Source of the DNA: Olivibacter oleidegradans
GTDB taxonomy: Bacteria; Bacteroidota; Bacteroidia; Sphingobacteriales; Sphingobacteriaceae
Length of the DNA stretch: 64,000 bases
Assembly (NCBI RefSeq): GCF_042432805.1
Contig: NZ_JBHLWO010000002.1
Coordinates: 1,922,001-1,986,000, forward strand
Reading direction: 5' to 3'
Part shown: in pieces, positions 34,952-45,074 of the stretch
Layout of the letters: each line of letters starts with the position of its first letter
How positions within the stretch are numbered: the first letter of the stretch is position 1
Notes under the pieces: model-generated
Databases searched by the model: none
Told to the model about the DNA's origin: nothing
The model's input: only the letters and a program-made list of their open reading frames with translations
Made by a program: the position numbers and the translations under genes

Positions 34952-36334
34952 TTATATTGCTGATATCGTAACCTGATGCTCCTTCGGTTTATTTTTCCGG
35001 TAGATCTCCTCGCGTAGAAATTGCATTTCTTTCTCCAATTGTCTGCGCGTATTAGGCACTCGGATCTGTTCATAATCCGCCGTCTTTATTTTTAGCCAGA
35101 CATTATCCTCTTGATGTTTCATAATCGTATCACGTGCTCTCTCTGAATCATCAAACAACAGATTTTTTCCCTTCAGGAAATTATAGTTTACCCAATAATA
35201 GTTTCTGAGTTTAGCTTCCAACTCACGATGCTTCCGATTCAACTCCATTAGTTCGAGCGCCTGTTTATATTGCGGAGTATGGGTTATTTCCGCTAAGTTA
35301 ATTCCTTTCGCCCATTCAGTAGCGCTAAAAGCTCCAATCCATTCTCCATCGATTTTTAAGGCATAGTTGCCTGCCTTTAATCCTTTCACCATCAAACGTT
35401 CCTGATTAAATTCTTCGGTAAACGGAATAACGCTCAAAGCATCTCTTTGTATCTGACTGTTTTCCCATACCCTGGGCAAGGTGTCAATAGGATAAGGAAG
35501 TGCGTTCGATAAATAGTCGAACCTTATAACGGACGGCTCCACCTTCAGCGATTTAATTTTCGCATTATCACTTTTTTCAACCTTTCTTGAAGGTACATCA
35601 ATAGAAACGTCTGCTACGGCTTTACCGGCTAATCCCTGTTCTTTAAGAAAAAGATAAGCCATCACAAAATGGCCTGCACTACCAGGATGAATCCGGTCAG
35701 GTCCGGTCAGTGTAAATGCAGGATTCTCACCCTGTTCCTTCTCGGTAATAGCCAACATTGGATGCAATAAATCCACGTATTCCCATCGATTTTTACGCGC
35801 GACGTCCTGTTGAAAACCGGCAATCTCTTCCATAGTTTGACTTTTGCCAGGAAAATAGTTCTTCTCATTCCGCATGGTTTCATCATAAGGAGATGACGAC
35901 ATAATGATCTTTCGGATTCCGGGACGCCCTTTCAAAAATTCTTCGATTTTCAGGAAGTTGGCGTAGGCAGTGTCTACCGCTTCTCGACGCGTCTGGGCGG
36001 TCTTCGTTGTATCTTGGTATTCGAAATACTTACTATCATTCATTCCAAAAGTCACAATCAGTACAGACGGATCCTTTTCCATGATATCTCTCGGTAATCG
36101 ATCATAAATCTGACCAGCAACATCCCCGCCTATACCGGCATTGAAAACTTGTAATTTCATGTCAGGAAAATGTGTGATGTAGTACAACCAAATATAATTT
36201 TCGTATAGACCTGCTTCGGTAATACTATTACCTGCGAACACAACGCGATCACCATTACTAAAAGGTTTGACAGACTGGCCATAGCCCAACTTAAAAAGGA
36301 CAAGCAAGGCCCACAAGAGGTAGTTCTTTTTCAT
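34952..36334 (-). CDS. SGNH/GDSL-type carbohydrate esterase
   Basis: 460 residues, signal peptide 1-19. SGNH blocks: I VVFAGNSITEAG (Ser37), II VFNAGIGGDV (Gly), III VTFGMND (Asn99), V GPDRIHPGSAGH (Asp213, His216). Residues 260-460 form a second, helix-rich region with no recognised family. Likely removes acetyl or other acyl groups from the PUL 2 glycan in the periplasm. It lies 4 bp after the GH38-like gene and 5 bp before GH92, strongly suggesting a single transcript. Confidence 0.88.
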   Translation of the reverse strand: MKKNYLLWALLVLFKLGYGQSVKPFSNGDRVVFAGNSITEAGLYENYIWLYYITHFPDMKLQVFNAGIGGDVAGQIYDRLPRDIMEKDPSVLIVTFGMNDSKYFEYQDTTKTAQTRREAVDTAYANFLKIEEFLKGRPGIRKIIMSSSPYDETMRNEKNYFPGKSQTMEEIAGFQQDVARKNRWEYVDLLHPMLAITEKEQGENPAFTLTGPDRIHPGSAGHFVMAYLFLKEQGLAGKAVADVSIDVPSRKVEKSDNAKIKSLKVEPSVIRFDYLSNALPYPIDTLPRVWENSQIQRDALSVIPFTEEFNQERLMVKGLKAGNYALKIDGEWIGAFSATEWAKGINLAEITHTPQYKQALELMELNRKHRELEAKLRNYYWVNYNFLKGKNLLFDDSERARDTIMKHQEDNVWLKIKTADYEQIRVPNTRRQLEKEMQFLREEIYRKNKPKEHQVTISAI

Positions 36335-36338
36335 CTTA

Positions 36339-38882
36339 TTATTTCATTTTAATTCGCAAGGTACGGAAGCCAAAACGAGGCATTTGTATCTCCAACTTTG
36401 CCGCATTAGCGTCTCGTTTTATCTCCAATTCCTCTATAGTCACTTTATTTAAATCTTCCAATTGCGCACGATGGATAGGAAGTTTTAAATCAATTCTTAA
36501 CGGTCCTTCATCGCCGGCGGCGTTGAAGATACGTAACAGTAAATCATCTTCGTCCCATCGCAATGCCGTTAGTTGGTATCCCGGTTTACTAAAATCTAGT
36601 AAAGAACGTTCCTTTTCGACTATCTGCTGCGTTGAGGTCAGCTTCAGCGGATTGGCCAAAACGTCACTTACCTGCCAAAGGTCCGCTTTTTCCCAATTTC
36701 CCCGATGAGGTAACAAGCTGTAATTTAATTCAGTAGGCCCGTCCAAGTAGTAGTTACGTCCCCACAGGCCTTTTCCGACATACTGTACATTTAATGCCAG
36801 CGGATGTCGCTCTCCATGCGCATAAGATGTTGTATGATCGGTAAATAAGGCCAAACCATACTGCTCTTGACGATCGGTAACATCCACCCAATCGAGCACA
36901 ACATTATTCTTGATACTATCCCAACTGCTAAAGAACGTATTATCAAGCCTACTTTGTGTCACATCAAATGGCGCATTCTTTGCTATACGCTGTTCTTCCA
37001 GTTGTGTCGGAAAAAGTACCAGTAGTTTAAATTGATCATTATAGAATGCCTTTTTCCTATTTTCAAAACGAAGCTCCTCATCGTTAAATTGTCCGATATG
37101 CGCTTGCCCGTTCCAATCGATCTTTAACCGAATATCCAGTCGCGGCTCCCCTTTTGTTAAGCAGATTTCCTGTAAAAAATCATGGTTAGCGATTTTTCCC
37201 GTTACGGCCAATCTCAAATGCAAGGGGCCCTGCTCCAAAACGGTAATATTGGCCTTGTTTTCAGTGCTTGATCGAAAGCGTTGCTCATCATAAAAAAAGC
37301 CGCGCAGTTCATTGAATCCTTTAAAAGCAGAAGTGTCCACCCACTCTTTATCACCTAAATCTTTCAATTTCAGGCTGCGGATAACTCCACCTAAATTTGC
37401 GTTTAAGCATAATAAGTGTTTGTCAGTTTCTACCAACAATTCGTCACCTCTCCAAGATAAGTGAGCAAAAGAGCGAGGCTTATACTGCTTCTCTTTTAAC
37501 TGATACCGCGCCTCCCCCATGGCGGGAACATTGACTTCAAAAAGCAGATGTAATGCCTCTTTTCGCCGACTCCATTGGGTCGTTACCTGATGCCCATCAG
37601 CATCCACCACAACCAAGCCCGTATCAATTTTCGAGTTCGCAAAGCGATAATCAACCACACCCCTCCTTCTATAGGGCAGTACGTTCCGAACCATGAATGA
37701 CGACGATGAAAGACTTTCTTTAGCCTCAAGCGACATCACCGAATCGGCAACTTCCATGGTTGTGTCTGTCCACAGTTTCACCTTTCCGGCCCAATCAGTG
37801 CTATCCACCTTGTTATAAGGAACAATCCAACAATCATGATGTTGAGCCAAAAGCAAGGGATACCAAGCCTTCCGAAAGCCAAACTCCGGCCATTCCTTTC
37901 CCCGCCATAGATGGTCCATCGCAGCCCACTTTTCAGCCATCAGTAAATGCTGCTCAGCCTTACGAACCCGTTGTGCAATCCGCTGCAACACCTGTGCGCC
38001 CCAAACGAGACTAACCTGAATATCCTCCTGCGAAAGTTGCCAGTTCTCCAAAATCCGATTCGTGCTCACTTGTTGAAAATAATGGCGCCATGTGACATAC
38101 TCGGTAGGCTGATAATCACCCTTATTTTTGCCAAGCCAAGGTCCATTTGTCCAACCCGCGTCCTGCAAGCACATACCTATCGGATGCTCAATACCAGCAT
38201 CTAGGGCTGCTTTAATAAAGCGCTTGCTATTGTAACTTGCTATAGTCTCCCACGTGGAGCCCGGCTTTAAAGCTTCTATCGCGTAGCGAGGTATTGTAGG
38301 TATCGTGGTGCCATCCGGTCCGAGCCAATTGACCGCTTCCCTTCCGTAGGCCCGCGTATAGCCACCCCAACAAGTATTCGGATTTTTCAATGAGGCATAT
38401 TTAAATCCAAAGCTTTTCAGAATCTGAGGTAGCGCACTTGTAAAACAAGGCTCTTCAGAAGCATAAGTATCAAATCGGATTGTAGGAAAATGTTTACGCA
38501 ATAGTTCCATTCCGTAGGTAAATTGCCGAATAATGCTCTCTCCGGATATATTATATAAATAAGCCTGTCCATAAGCGGGGTTCACATACTCCATACGTCC
38601 GGAGCTGGATTGATCTTGCATTAAAGCTACAAATTGCTGATAACCATATGGGTCCACTTCTTTTACCCAATCCCAAGTTACCGGTTCTATTTCAAGGTTC
38701 AGTTTCCAATCCGGATGCTGCAGCAACTGATTCACCATAAAGCTGGTATACTTGGGTGGAAAATGCCCCCATTTCCCACCATGATAACCATCCGCAAAAT
38801 AGGCTTTCTGTGCTTGAACTACCAAACCATTCAACAAAAATACGCCCACTAAAAAAGCTGTATTTAATTTTTTTTTCTGCAT
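36339..38882 (-). CDS. GH38-like alpha-mannosidase family protein, divergent active site
   Basis: 847 residues from ATG 38882 (signal MQKKKLNTAFLVGVFLLNGL); the frame is open 20 codons further and would overlap SusD. Residues 25-330 form the barrel: YFADGYHGGKWGHFP in place of the canonical GH38 HxDxGW metal motif, and TYASEEPCFTSALPQIL at the position of the nucleophile block IDPFGHS. KAWYPLLLAQHHDCWIVPYN matches the GH38 middle-domain LLLxQxHD signature, and C-terminal beta domains follow (GLALFTDHTTSYAHG). It belongs to the GH38-fold superfamily, but catalytic identity is unclear: a Glu may replace the Asp nucleophile. It starts 11 bp after the SusD stop. Confidence 0.75.
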   Translation of the reverse strand: MQKKKLNTAFLVGVFLLNGLVVQAQKAYFADGYHGGKWGHFPPKYTSFMVNQLLQHPDWKLNLEIEPVTWDWVKEVDPYGYQQFVALMQDQSSSGRMEYVNPAYGQAYLYNISGESIIRQFTYGMELLRKHFPTIRFDTYASEEPCFTSALPQILKSFGFKYASLKNPNTCWGGYTRAYGREAVNWLGPDGTTIPTIPRYAIEALKPGSTWETIASYNSKRFIKAALDAGIEHPIGMCLQDAGWTNGPWLGKNKGDYQPTEYVTWRHYFQQVSTNRILENWQLSQEDIQVSLVWGAQVLQRIAQRVRKAEQHLLMAEKWAAMDHLWRGKEWPEFGFRKAWYPLLLAQHHDCWIVPYNKVDSTDWAGKVKLWTDTTMEVADSVMSLEAKESLSSSSFMVRNVLPYRRRGVVDYRFANSKIDTGLVVVDADGHQVTTQWSRRKEALHLLFEVNVPAMGEARYQLKEKQYKPRSFAHLSWRGDELLVETDKHLLCLNANLGGVIRSLKLKDLGDKEWVDTSAFKGFNELRGFFYDEQRFRSSTENKANITVLEQGPLHLRLAVTGKIANHDFLQEICLTKGEPRLDIRLKIDWNGQAHIGQFNDEELRFENRKKAFYNDQFKLLVLFPTQLEEQRIAKNAPFDVTQSRLDNTFFSSWDSIKNNVVLDWVDVTDRQEQYGLALFTDHTTSYAHGERHPLALNVQYVGKGLWGRNYYLDGPTELNYSLLPHRGNWEKADLWQVSDVLANPLKLTSTQQIVEKERSLLDFSKPGYQLTALRWDEDDLLLRIFNAAGDEGPLRIDLKLPIHRAQLEDLNKVTIEELEIKRDANAAKLEIQMPRFGFRTLRIKMK

Positions 38883-38893
38883 TTGGCAAGTAT

Positions 38894-40375
38894 TTACTTC
38901 AAATTTGGATTCGCCTGAATTTCCGAGAGTGGAATTGGCCAAAACAAGTCCGCTTCCCGAAAGGCATTTACATGGTTCGGGGCCTTAAAACCGATCAGGT
39001 CAACGATGCGATCGTTTTCCACGTCAAAGGCCTTCCGTGTCCGTAACATATCAAACCAAGTATGAAACTCAAAACATAATTCCCAATAACGTTCTTTCAA
39101 GACTTCATCCGTGGTAATATTGGCTGGTTTTTGTAAGGTCGGGAAAGCGCGTTTCCGCACCGCATAGTATGCATCGATAGCCGCCACATCACCGGTCGAA
39201 CCGCCGTCTATCATGGTTTTTGCCTCCGCACAAAGCAATAAGAGATCGGCATAACGCATTAATGGAAAATTAGCACCTGAGCGGGACGTCTCCTCAGCGG
39301 CGTCATCCCAGAATTTGTAAATAAAAGGATTCTGCTTACCTGGTGCATCGCCCACATAACGTACATTATAAAAAAACTGCTTCTCCTGCTTACGTAAGTC
39401 ATTTTCGGCAAATGACTGATAGAACGCCATCGTAGGCGCCATGGCACCACCAAAATTAGGAATGACCGACACCGGTTCAGGGGGTTCGGGATAAGGCATA
39501 AAGTTAAAATGGATGATACTACCGGCGTTTCGTTGATCACGTTGATTCATCAATAGATGCTCCCCTTCATTGTTTTTTGCCGGATTCCGTAAGTCGGCAT
39601 AGGTAGTAAACAAGCTATATTCGCCGGCATTTATTACTTCCATGCATTTGTCATAAGCCATTTGGTAATACGTTGCCCCTTTCTGTAAGGGATAACCGGC
39701 CATCGTCATGTAAACTTCGGCCAACTGCGCCTTCACGGCTCCTAGATTTACACGACCACTTTTATCTGTCCAAGGCAGGCCCGCGTTTTCTGCAAATTGT
39801 AAATCACTTACAATTTGATTATAAATATCGGCAATTGGGGTTTTCCCGATCAGGATGTTGTTCAGATTTTGAGTAGGTTCTGTTTTAAGAGGTATACTCC
39901 CGAACAAACGTACCGCTCGAAAATAATAATAGGCGCGCAAAAAATATACCTCTCCTAAAAAACGATTTCGTTTTTCTTCACTCACCACCTTTGTTTCTGT
40001 AACATTGGCAATGAAGCTATTGCAATTCTCTATGGGAATATAAGTACTGTTCCACCAGGTTTCAAAACGGCTATTTGAATTTTCAATATTCTGCAAAAGC
40101 AAGAACTGATCATCGGCGCTTCCCGATGGTCGCGGCCTTTTACTATATCCAGTCATATACTCAAGGGCATATACGGGACTGGCAGCCACCGTTATTTCCG
40201 TTGAAAACGGCATATTCAAACCAGCATAAGTACCATTAGCTGCTGCCTGAATTTGATCTTCTGTTTTATAATACTGATCCGTGGTCAGAAAACTCGCGGG
40301 CTCCTCTTCCAGAAATTTGTTGCAAGAGGTAAAAAGAACGAGTATCACTAAGGCTAATCTAAAAATTGTGTTCAT
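38894..40375 (-). CDS. SusD/RagB-type glycan-binding lipoprotein (PUL 2)
   Basis: 493 residues, lipoprotein signal (VLFTSCNKFLEEEP, Cys about 19; the CxKFLEEEP start is SusD-typical). TPR helices around RFLGEVYFLRAYYYFRAVRLFG and the C-terminal region with NFPLMRYADLLLLCAEAK and LFWPIPLSEIQANPNLK complete the family pattern. The outer-membrane surface partner of the SusC encoded 5 bp upstream. Confidence 0.96.
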   Translation of the reverse strand: MNTIFRLALVILVLFTSCNKFLEEEPASFLTTDQYYKTEDQIQAAANGTYAGLNMPFSTEITVAASPVYALEYMTGYSKRPRPSGSADDQFLLLQNIENSNSRFETWWNSTYIPIENCNSFIANVTETKVVSEEKRNRFLGEVYFLRAYYYFRAVRLFGSIPLKTEPTQNLNNILIGKTPIADIYNQIVSDLQFAENAGLPWTDKSGRVNLGAVKAQLAEVYMTMAGYPLQKGATYYQMAYDKCMEVINAGEYSLFTTYADLRNPAKNNEGEHLLMNQRDQRNAGSIIHFNFMPYPEPPEPVSVIPNFGGAMAPTMAFYQSFAENDLRKQEKQFFYNVRYVGDAPGKQNPFIYKFWDDAAEETSRSGANFPLMRYADLLLLCAEAKTMIDGGSTGDVAAIDAYYAVRKRAFPTLQKPANITTDEVLKERYWELCFEFHTWFDMLRTRKAFDVENDRIVDLIGFKAPNHVNAFREADLFWPIPLSEIQANPNLK

Positions 40376-40380
40376 GATTA

Positions 40381-43300
40381 TTAAAAGCTAGTTTTAAGCG
40401 AAAAAGAAATGGTTCTTGGTTTGGGATATTGGTATACGTCTACGCCCTGATTAAGTGCCGCATCGAATGATGTTACTTCCGGATCATAACCCGTATATCC
40501 TGTAAATAGAAGGGCATTTTCAACGTTTACGCCGAGCACCAAGGTATTTAATTTGATCTTTTGGAGCCAATTCTTGTCAAAACGGTAGGAAAGGCCTACA
40601 TTGCGTACCCGTAGGAAAGAAGCATCCTCCACATTAAAGGAATCGCCCGCTTCATTGTCAAAACCGTCCGAATTCACCCGTAACTGGCCGAGCATTGTGT
40701 TTTGATTTTCCGGAGTCCAAGCATTTAAAATGGATTTGAAACTATTCACATTAGGCCCGGGATTTACCATCAATGCTTTCGCCAAACTAACGACGTGATT
40801 ACCATATACGCCTTGCAAATCTATAAACAAGGAGAAGCCCTTATAGCTGATGGTATTGGTCATATTCATTTCCCATTTAGGCATTGCATTCCCTAAATTC
40901 ACGCGGTCGTCTGCGTCTTTCGCACCATTCCCGTTCGTATCGCGGTATTTGATATCGCCCGGCTTTTTACCATACTGTGCTGCCTGTTCTGCTTCGCTTG
41001 TTCCCCACACACCTAATCGTTCATACCCATAGAACTCGTTCAATGGACCGCCTGCAATAATGCGGCCGAACCAAGGATAAATTACATCATTGTTAATATC
41101 GATTACTTTTGAACGATTGATGGAAAAATTATAACCGGTTGTCCAGCTAAAATCTGCTTTTCTGATATTTACCGTATTCAAGCCAAGCTCCACACCCCTG
41201 TTTTGAATACTTCCTATATTATCAAAGACATTTGTATACCCGGTAGTAACCGGCAGTTTTCGAAGGTATAGTAAATCATCGTTGCGTTTGTCATATACAT
41301 CTGCCGTCAAGAGCACTTTACCATTGAATAAACTCATATCGAAGCCGATGTCCAATTGCTTTGCCTTTTCCCATCGCAAATCCGGATTTCCTAAACCTGC
41401 CAAGGTAACGGCTGATTGATAAGCGTTATTGAAAACCGCTTGTCCATTATTATAACGATTCAAAGTTACATAGTCACCGATCTCCGCATTGCCGACAATA
41501 CCGTAACTGATTCTCAATTTCAGATCGTCAATACGGCTATCCATATTTTTAAAGAAAGACTCTCGGGAGATGCGCCAGGCCGCTGAAAAGGATGGAAAAT
41601 AGCCATATTTATTGTTGGATCCAAAACGAGAGCTTCCATCAATGCGGAAGGACGCGCCAAATAAGTAACGATCGTCGAAATTATAATTAGCTCTCGCGAA
41701 GTAAGAATTCAATTGATTCTCCGTCTTTCCTGAACTGGGTATCCGGGGCGTAGTTCCGGTACCTAAGTTATTATATTGGAAAAAATCGTCAAAAAAGCCC
41801 TCGGCGCCGGCACGATCCGTAGAAGTCACATAATAATACCAGCTTGCTCCTGCCACCGCATTTAGATGATGTTTAGCCCAACTATTTGTATAAGAAAAGT
41901 AGTGCTCGGTTGTCCAAGATCCAAAATCCGTGTGCCCCCTCTCAGCGATGCCCTGCTGGTTTTCGGCCACATCAAATACAGTTCTGCCACCATAATAAAG
42001 ATTATAACTGGAAGAAAGTTGCCCACTTACCGAGGCATTGAAGTCCAATTTGTCGGAAAGACGAAAAGTAGCCATTAAATTACCTAATGACTGTGTTCTT
42101 CCTGTTACGTTCTTCACCTCATTCAGCAGTTTAACCGGATTTTCCGAGTTTTCAGCGCCAGGGTAATCACCTTTTCTCGAATAAGTCCCATCGGGGTAAG
42201 TCACCGGCAAAAAGGGCAGATATTCCAAACTCTGACGTAGCGCATTGAGTCCCAATGTATTGTTGTCTATGTTATTACTTTGATATCCGCCCGCATTCAA
42301 ATTAGCCTTGATGTTCAGCCATGGTTTCACCTCCCAATCGAGGTTTAAAAACCCATTCAATTGCTTATAATAACTATTTAACATAATTCCATCATTATTT
42401 CGGTAAGACACATTTGCCAACACCTTAATATTGTCCTTTCCGCCTGAAAAAGTCAATGCGTGTTGATGCGATACTGCCAGGCGGGTTGCCTCCCGCTGCC
42501 AGTTTATATTGTATTTTGGTGTTCCATCACTATTGAACAAATCATCTTTATGTAGAAAAAAATTATTGGGATCCAGGTGCGGCGCTATGCGACCGGGAAC
42601 ATACTCATACTGGCGCTTAAACATTTCCAAGCTTTCATTCGCATCCAATAGATCCAATTCGCGAGCAAGGGAAGCAAAACTTAATGTGTTATCGAAAGCA
42701 ATTTGTGAGCTGTTAAGATCTCCATTTTTTGTCGTAATAACTACCACCCCATTTGCTCCTCGTGATCCATAGATAGCTGCCGACGAGGCGTCTTTCAGTA
42801 CATCCACCGACTGGATGATATTCGGATCGATGGTAGTTGGGTCGGCTCCCACCATGCCATCAATCACATAAAGTGGCGTATTAGAGCCATTGATAGAACC
42901 TGTTCCCCTGATTTTAATCGCAGGGTTGCCTCCCGGTTTACCCGAATTAAGATTGATGTTTACACCGGCAATCTTTCCGGCCATTCCCTGCAATAGATTC
43001 TGTGCCGACGGCCGCTCCAATAATTCCTCCCCTTTTACAGAACCGACCGCCGTACTCAAATTCCCCTTACGGGAGGTACCGTAACCCACTACTACGATTT
43101 GCTCTAAACTATTGCTGGCGGTCGTCAAGGTTATCGTTAAATTTTCAGCATCCGTAACCGGCATTTCTTTTTCCGAATAACCGACATAGGAAATAACGAG
43201 TAGTGCGCCCTTTGGTGCCTGAATCGAAAAAGCACCATTGCTGTCTGTTAAGGCGCCTGTCTTTGAGCCTTTAACGCGTACAGAAGCACCAGCCAAAGGT

Positions 43301-43716
43301 TGCCCGGCTTCATCTAGCACTTTCCCATGTAATGTCATCTGTTTCTCGGGTTTGATGGCTGATGCGATACGCTTTTCGCTGATAAAAATAGTCTTCCCCT
43401 TAATTTCATACGTTAAGGCGTAAGTCGACAAAGCCGCCCGCAGTGCCTCATCTACAGAGCCGTTGCTGACATTCAGATCTATCATGCGCGTTGGCTCCAG
43501 TAATTGATCATTATAAAAGAAGGTATAATCCGATTGCTTTTCAATAGCTGCGAAGACCTCTGACAATCGCGCTTTTCGCATCTGTAGATTAATACCTTGA
43601 GCGGCAAGCGACGAGGTGCTTAATAACAAGCTGGCCAAAAACGACCAGGTTCGTGCCTGTTTCCCTAAATAAAGGCCAATAGTATTCCCTTTCGCCTTAC
43701 TTTTAATTGCGATCAT
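40381..43716 (-). CDS. SusC-like TonB-dependent transporter with STN domain (PUL 2)
   Basis: 1111 residues: signal peptide to about residue 39, STN domain (LQMRKARLSEVFAAIEKQSD), CarboxypepD_reg-like (GKVLDEAGQPLAGASVRVKG), plug domain (KIRGTGSINGSNTPLYVIDG, DVLKDASSAAIYGSRGANGV), and a C-terminal barrel ending RTISFSLKTSF. The STN domain marks it as a signalling transducer for its FecR/ECF pair, which lies 95 bp and 1.3 kb upstream. It imports oligosaccharides, probably mannose-rich, with SusD. Confidence 0.96.
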   Translation of the reverse strand: MIAIKSKAKGNTIGLYLGKQARTWSFLASLLLSTSSLAAQGINLQMRKARLSEVFAAIEKQSDYTFFYNDQLLEPTRMIDLNVSNGSVDEALRAALSTYALTYEIKGKTIFISEKRIASAIKPEKQMTLHGKVLDEAGQPLAGASVRVKGSKTGALTDSNGAFSIQAPKGALLVISYVGYSEKEMPVTDAENLTITLTTASNSLEQIVVVGYGTSRKGNLSTAVGSVKGEELLERPSAQNLLQGMAGKIAGVNINLNSGKPGGNPAIKIRGTGSINGSNTPLYVIDGMVGADPTTIDPNIIQSVDVLKDASSAAIYGSRGANGVVVITTKNGDLNSSQIAFDNTLSFASLARELDLLDANESLEMFKRQYEYVPGRIAPHLDPNNFFLHKDDLFNSDGTPKYNINWQREATRLAVSHQHALTFSGGKDNIKVLANVSYRNNDGIMLNSYYKQLNGFLNLDWEVKPWLNIKANLNAGGYQSNNIDNNTLGLNALRQSLEYLPFLPVTYPDGTYSRKGDYPGAENSENPVKLLNEVKNVTGRTQSLGNLMATFRLSDKLDFNASVSGQLSSSYNLYYGGRTVFDVAENQQGIAERGHTDFGSWTTEHYFSYTNSWAKHHLNAVAGASWYYYVTSTDRAGAEGFFDDFFQYNNLGTGTTPRIPSSGKTENQLNSYFARANYNFDDRYLFGASFRIDGSSRFGSNNKYGYFPSFSAAWRISRESFFKNMDSRIDDLKLRISYGIVGNAEIGDYVTLNRYNNGQAVFNNAYQSAVTLAGLGNPDLRWEKAKQLDIGFDMSLFNGKVLLTADVYDKRNDDLLYLRKLPVTTGYTNVFDNIGSIQNRGVELGLNTVNIRKADFSWTTGYNFSINRSKVIDINNDVIYPWFGRIIAGGPLNEFYGYERLGVWGTSEAEQAAQYGKKPGDIKYRDTNGNGAKDADDRVNLGNAMPKWEMNMTNTISYKGFSLFIDLQGVYGNHVVSLAKALMVNPGPNVNSFKSILNAWTPENQNTMLGQLRVNSDGFDNEAGDSFNVEDASFLRVRNVGLSYRFDKNWLQKIKLNTLVLGVNVENALLFTGYTGYDPEVTSFDAALNQGVDVYQYPKPRTISFSLKTSF

Positions 43717-43811
43717 ATAAGTCTATAATGTTAGGTTTGTTAATTTAAATTTATTTACTCATTGGTTTTTTGTGTTATACGACCTCAGGGTCCATTTGTT
43801 TCCATATGCTT

Positions 43812-44996
43812 TTATTTAAACAAGTCTTTTGGTAATTCAATAATGTGCTCTTGGTCTTCTATCTGAATAGGAATACCCGATAAGGCCAGACCATTCAGGA
43901 GTTCAGACAAAGTAAGTTGACGATCTATTTTACCTGTATATGTCTTTGTTGTACTTGATTTCACTTTTAGATCCACATTATACCATCTAGAGAGCTCGCG
44001 TAAAACAGATGGTAGATCAGCTCGATTGAAGGCAAAATAGCCTTTCGTCCATGCTATAGCTAAGTCTGCCTCCTTCAAACGGTTGACTTTTATACTTCCT
44101 TTTGCTGTTAAACTAGCCTCCTCACCCGGTTGTAACCGGATTTTTTTTGAGGACGTCCCAACTGTTGTTATCGCTATACTTCCCGCCAGCAAGGTCGTTT
44201 TAAACGCTGTCTCATCCGGATATGCGCGTACGTTAAAATCTGTTCCGAGTACTTGAACACGTTGGCCTTCACAATTCACAAAAAACGGCTTATTCACATT
44301 ACGAGCTACTTCAAAGTAAGCTTCACCGCTAACCGTGACTTCCCTGATATCTCCATCAAAACGCGTTGGATAATGTAAAGAAGAGGCAGCATTTAGCCAT
44401 ACCTTCGTTCCATCGGCAAGCACCAACCGGTATTGCCCTCCCTTGGGTACGCGCATGGTATGAAAAACCATCTCTTTAGTCGATTTTTCAAGCCCGCTGT
44501 AATTTAACCGGCCTTCTCCTTCCTTCACGAAACGGCTCTCACGATCTGCAAATATACCGTTTGCTATCTCCTCCAACTCAAGCGTTCGGCCATCTGCGAG
44601 TGTAATGGTGGCCCTTTCAAACCCAGGCTCGACATCCCGTTTAACCACCGTCTTTTTTGTTGATGAAGTGTCAATGGACTTCGATAGATAAGAATAAACA
44701 AATAGCCCGAGGCCTAGGCACACTAAAATAGCGGCAGCATATCCCCCGATGCGATACCATAGAACCCGGGGGCTTAAAACCGTTTGTTGTTTGATGCGCT
44801 TTAGTATCCGACTTGTTTGCTTGGCGTTGAAGAAGCGCTCCTTTTGTTCATAATCCAGATAAGTCTCTTCCAATAAAGCTTCCAGCGATTTTTGTAGCTC
44901 TTCCCTTTGGAGCAACTCGAACAATTCACGTTCTTCCTCCGGAGAAGCTTGTTTATTGAAATACTTTTCGAACAAGATGCGTAACCTGCTGTCCAT
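43812..44996 (-). CDS. FecR-family anti-sigma factor (PUL 2)
   Basis: 394 residues. N-terminal cytoplasmic domain 1-85, one membrane span (AAILVCLGLGLFVYSYL, about 92-110), FecR domain (RVPKGGQYRLVLADGTKVWL, VSGEAYFEV, PFFVNCEGQRVQVLGTDFNV) and a C-terminal DUF4974 region (AFNRADLPSVLRELSRWYNV). It controls the upstream sigma factor, and periplasmic contact with the SusC STN domain triggers release. 78 bp follow the sigma stop. Confidence 0.95.
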   Translation of the reverse strand: MDSRLRILFEKYFNKQASPEEERELFELLQREELQKSLEALLEETYLDYEQKERFFNAKQTSRILKRIKQQTVLSPRVLWYRIGGYAAAILVCLGLGLFVYSYLSKSIDTSSTKKTVVKRDVEPGFERATITLADGRTLELEEIANGIFADRESRFVKEGEGRLNYSGLEKSTKEMVFHTMRVPKGGQYRLVLADGTKVWLNAASSLHYPTRFDGDIREVTVSGEAYFEVARNVNKPFFVNCEGQRVQVLGTDFNVRAYPDETAFKTTLLAGSIAITTVGTSSKKIRLQPGEEASLTAKGSIKVNRLKEADLAIAWTKGYFAFNRADLPSVLRELSRWYNVDLKVKSSTTKTYTGKIDRQLTLSELLNGLALSGIPIQIEDQEHIIELPKDLFK

Positions 44997-45074
44997 TTAC
45001 AATCAATTAGCCTATTGGTTTATTTATCTTAAAGACACAGTCAAAAGTAAAAAGGGGTAATGGGTCGATTTTTT

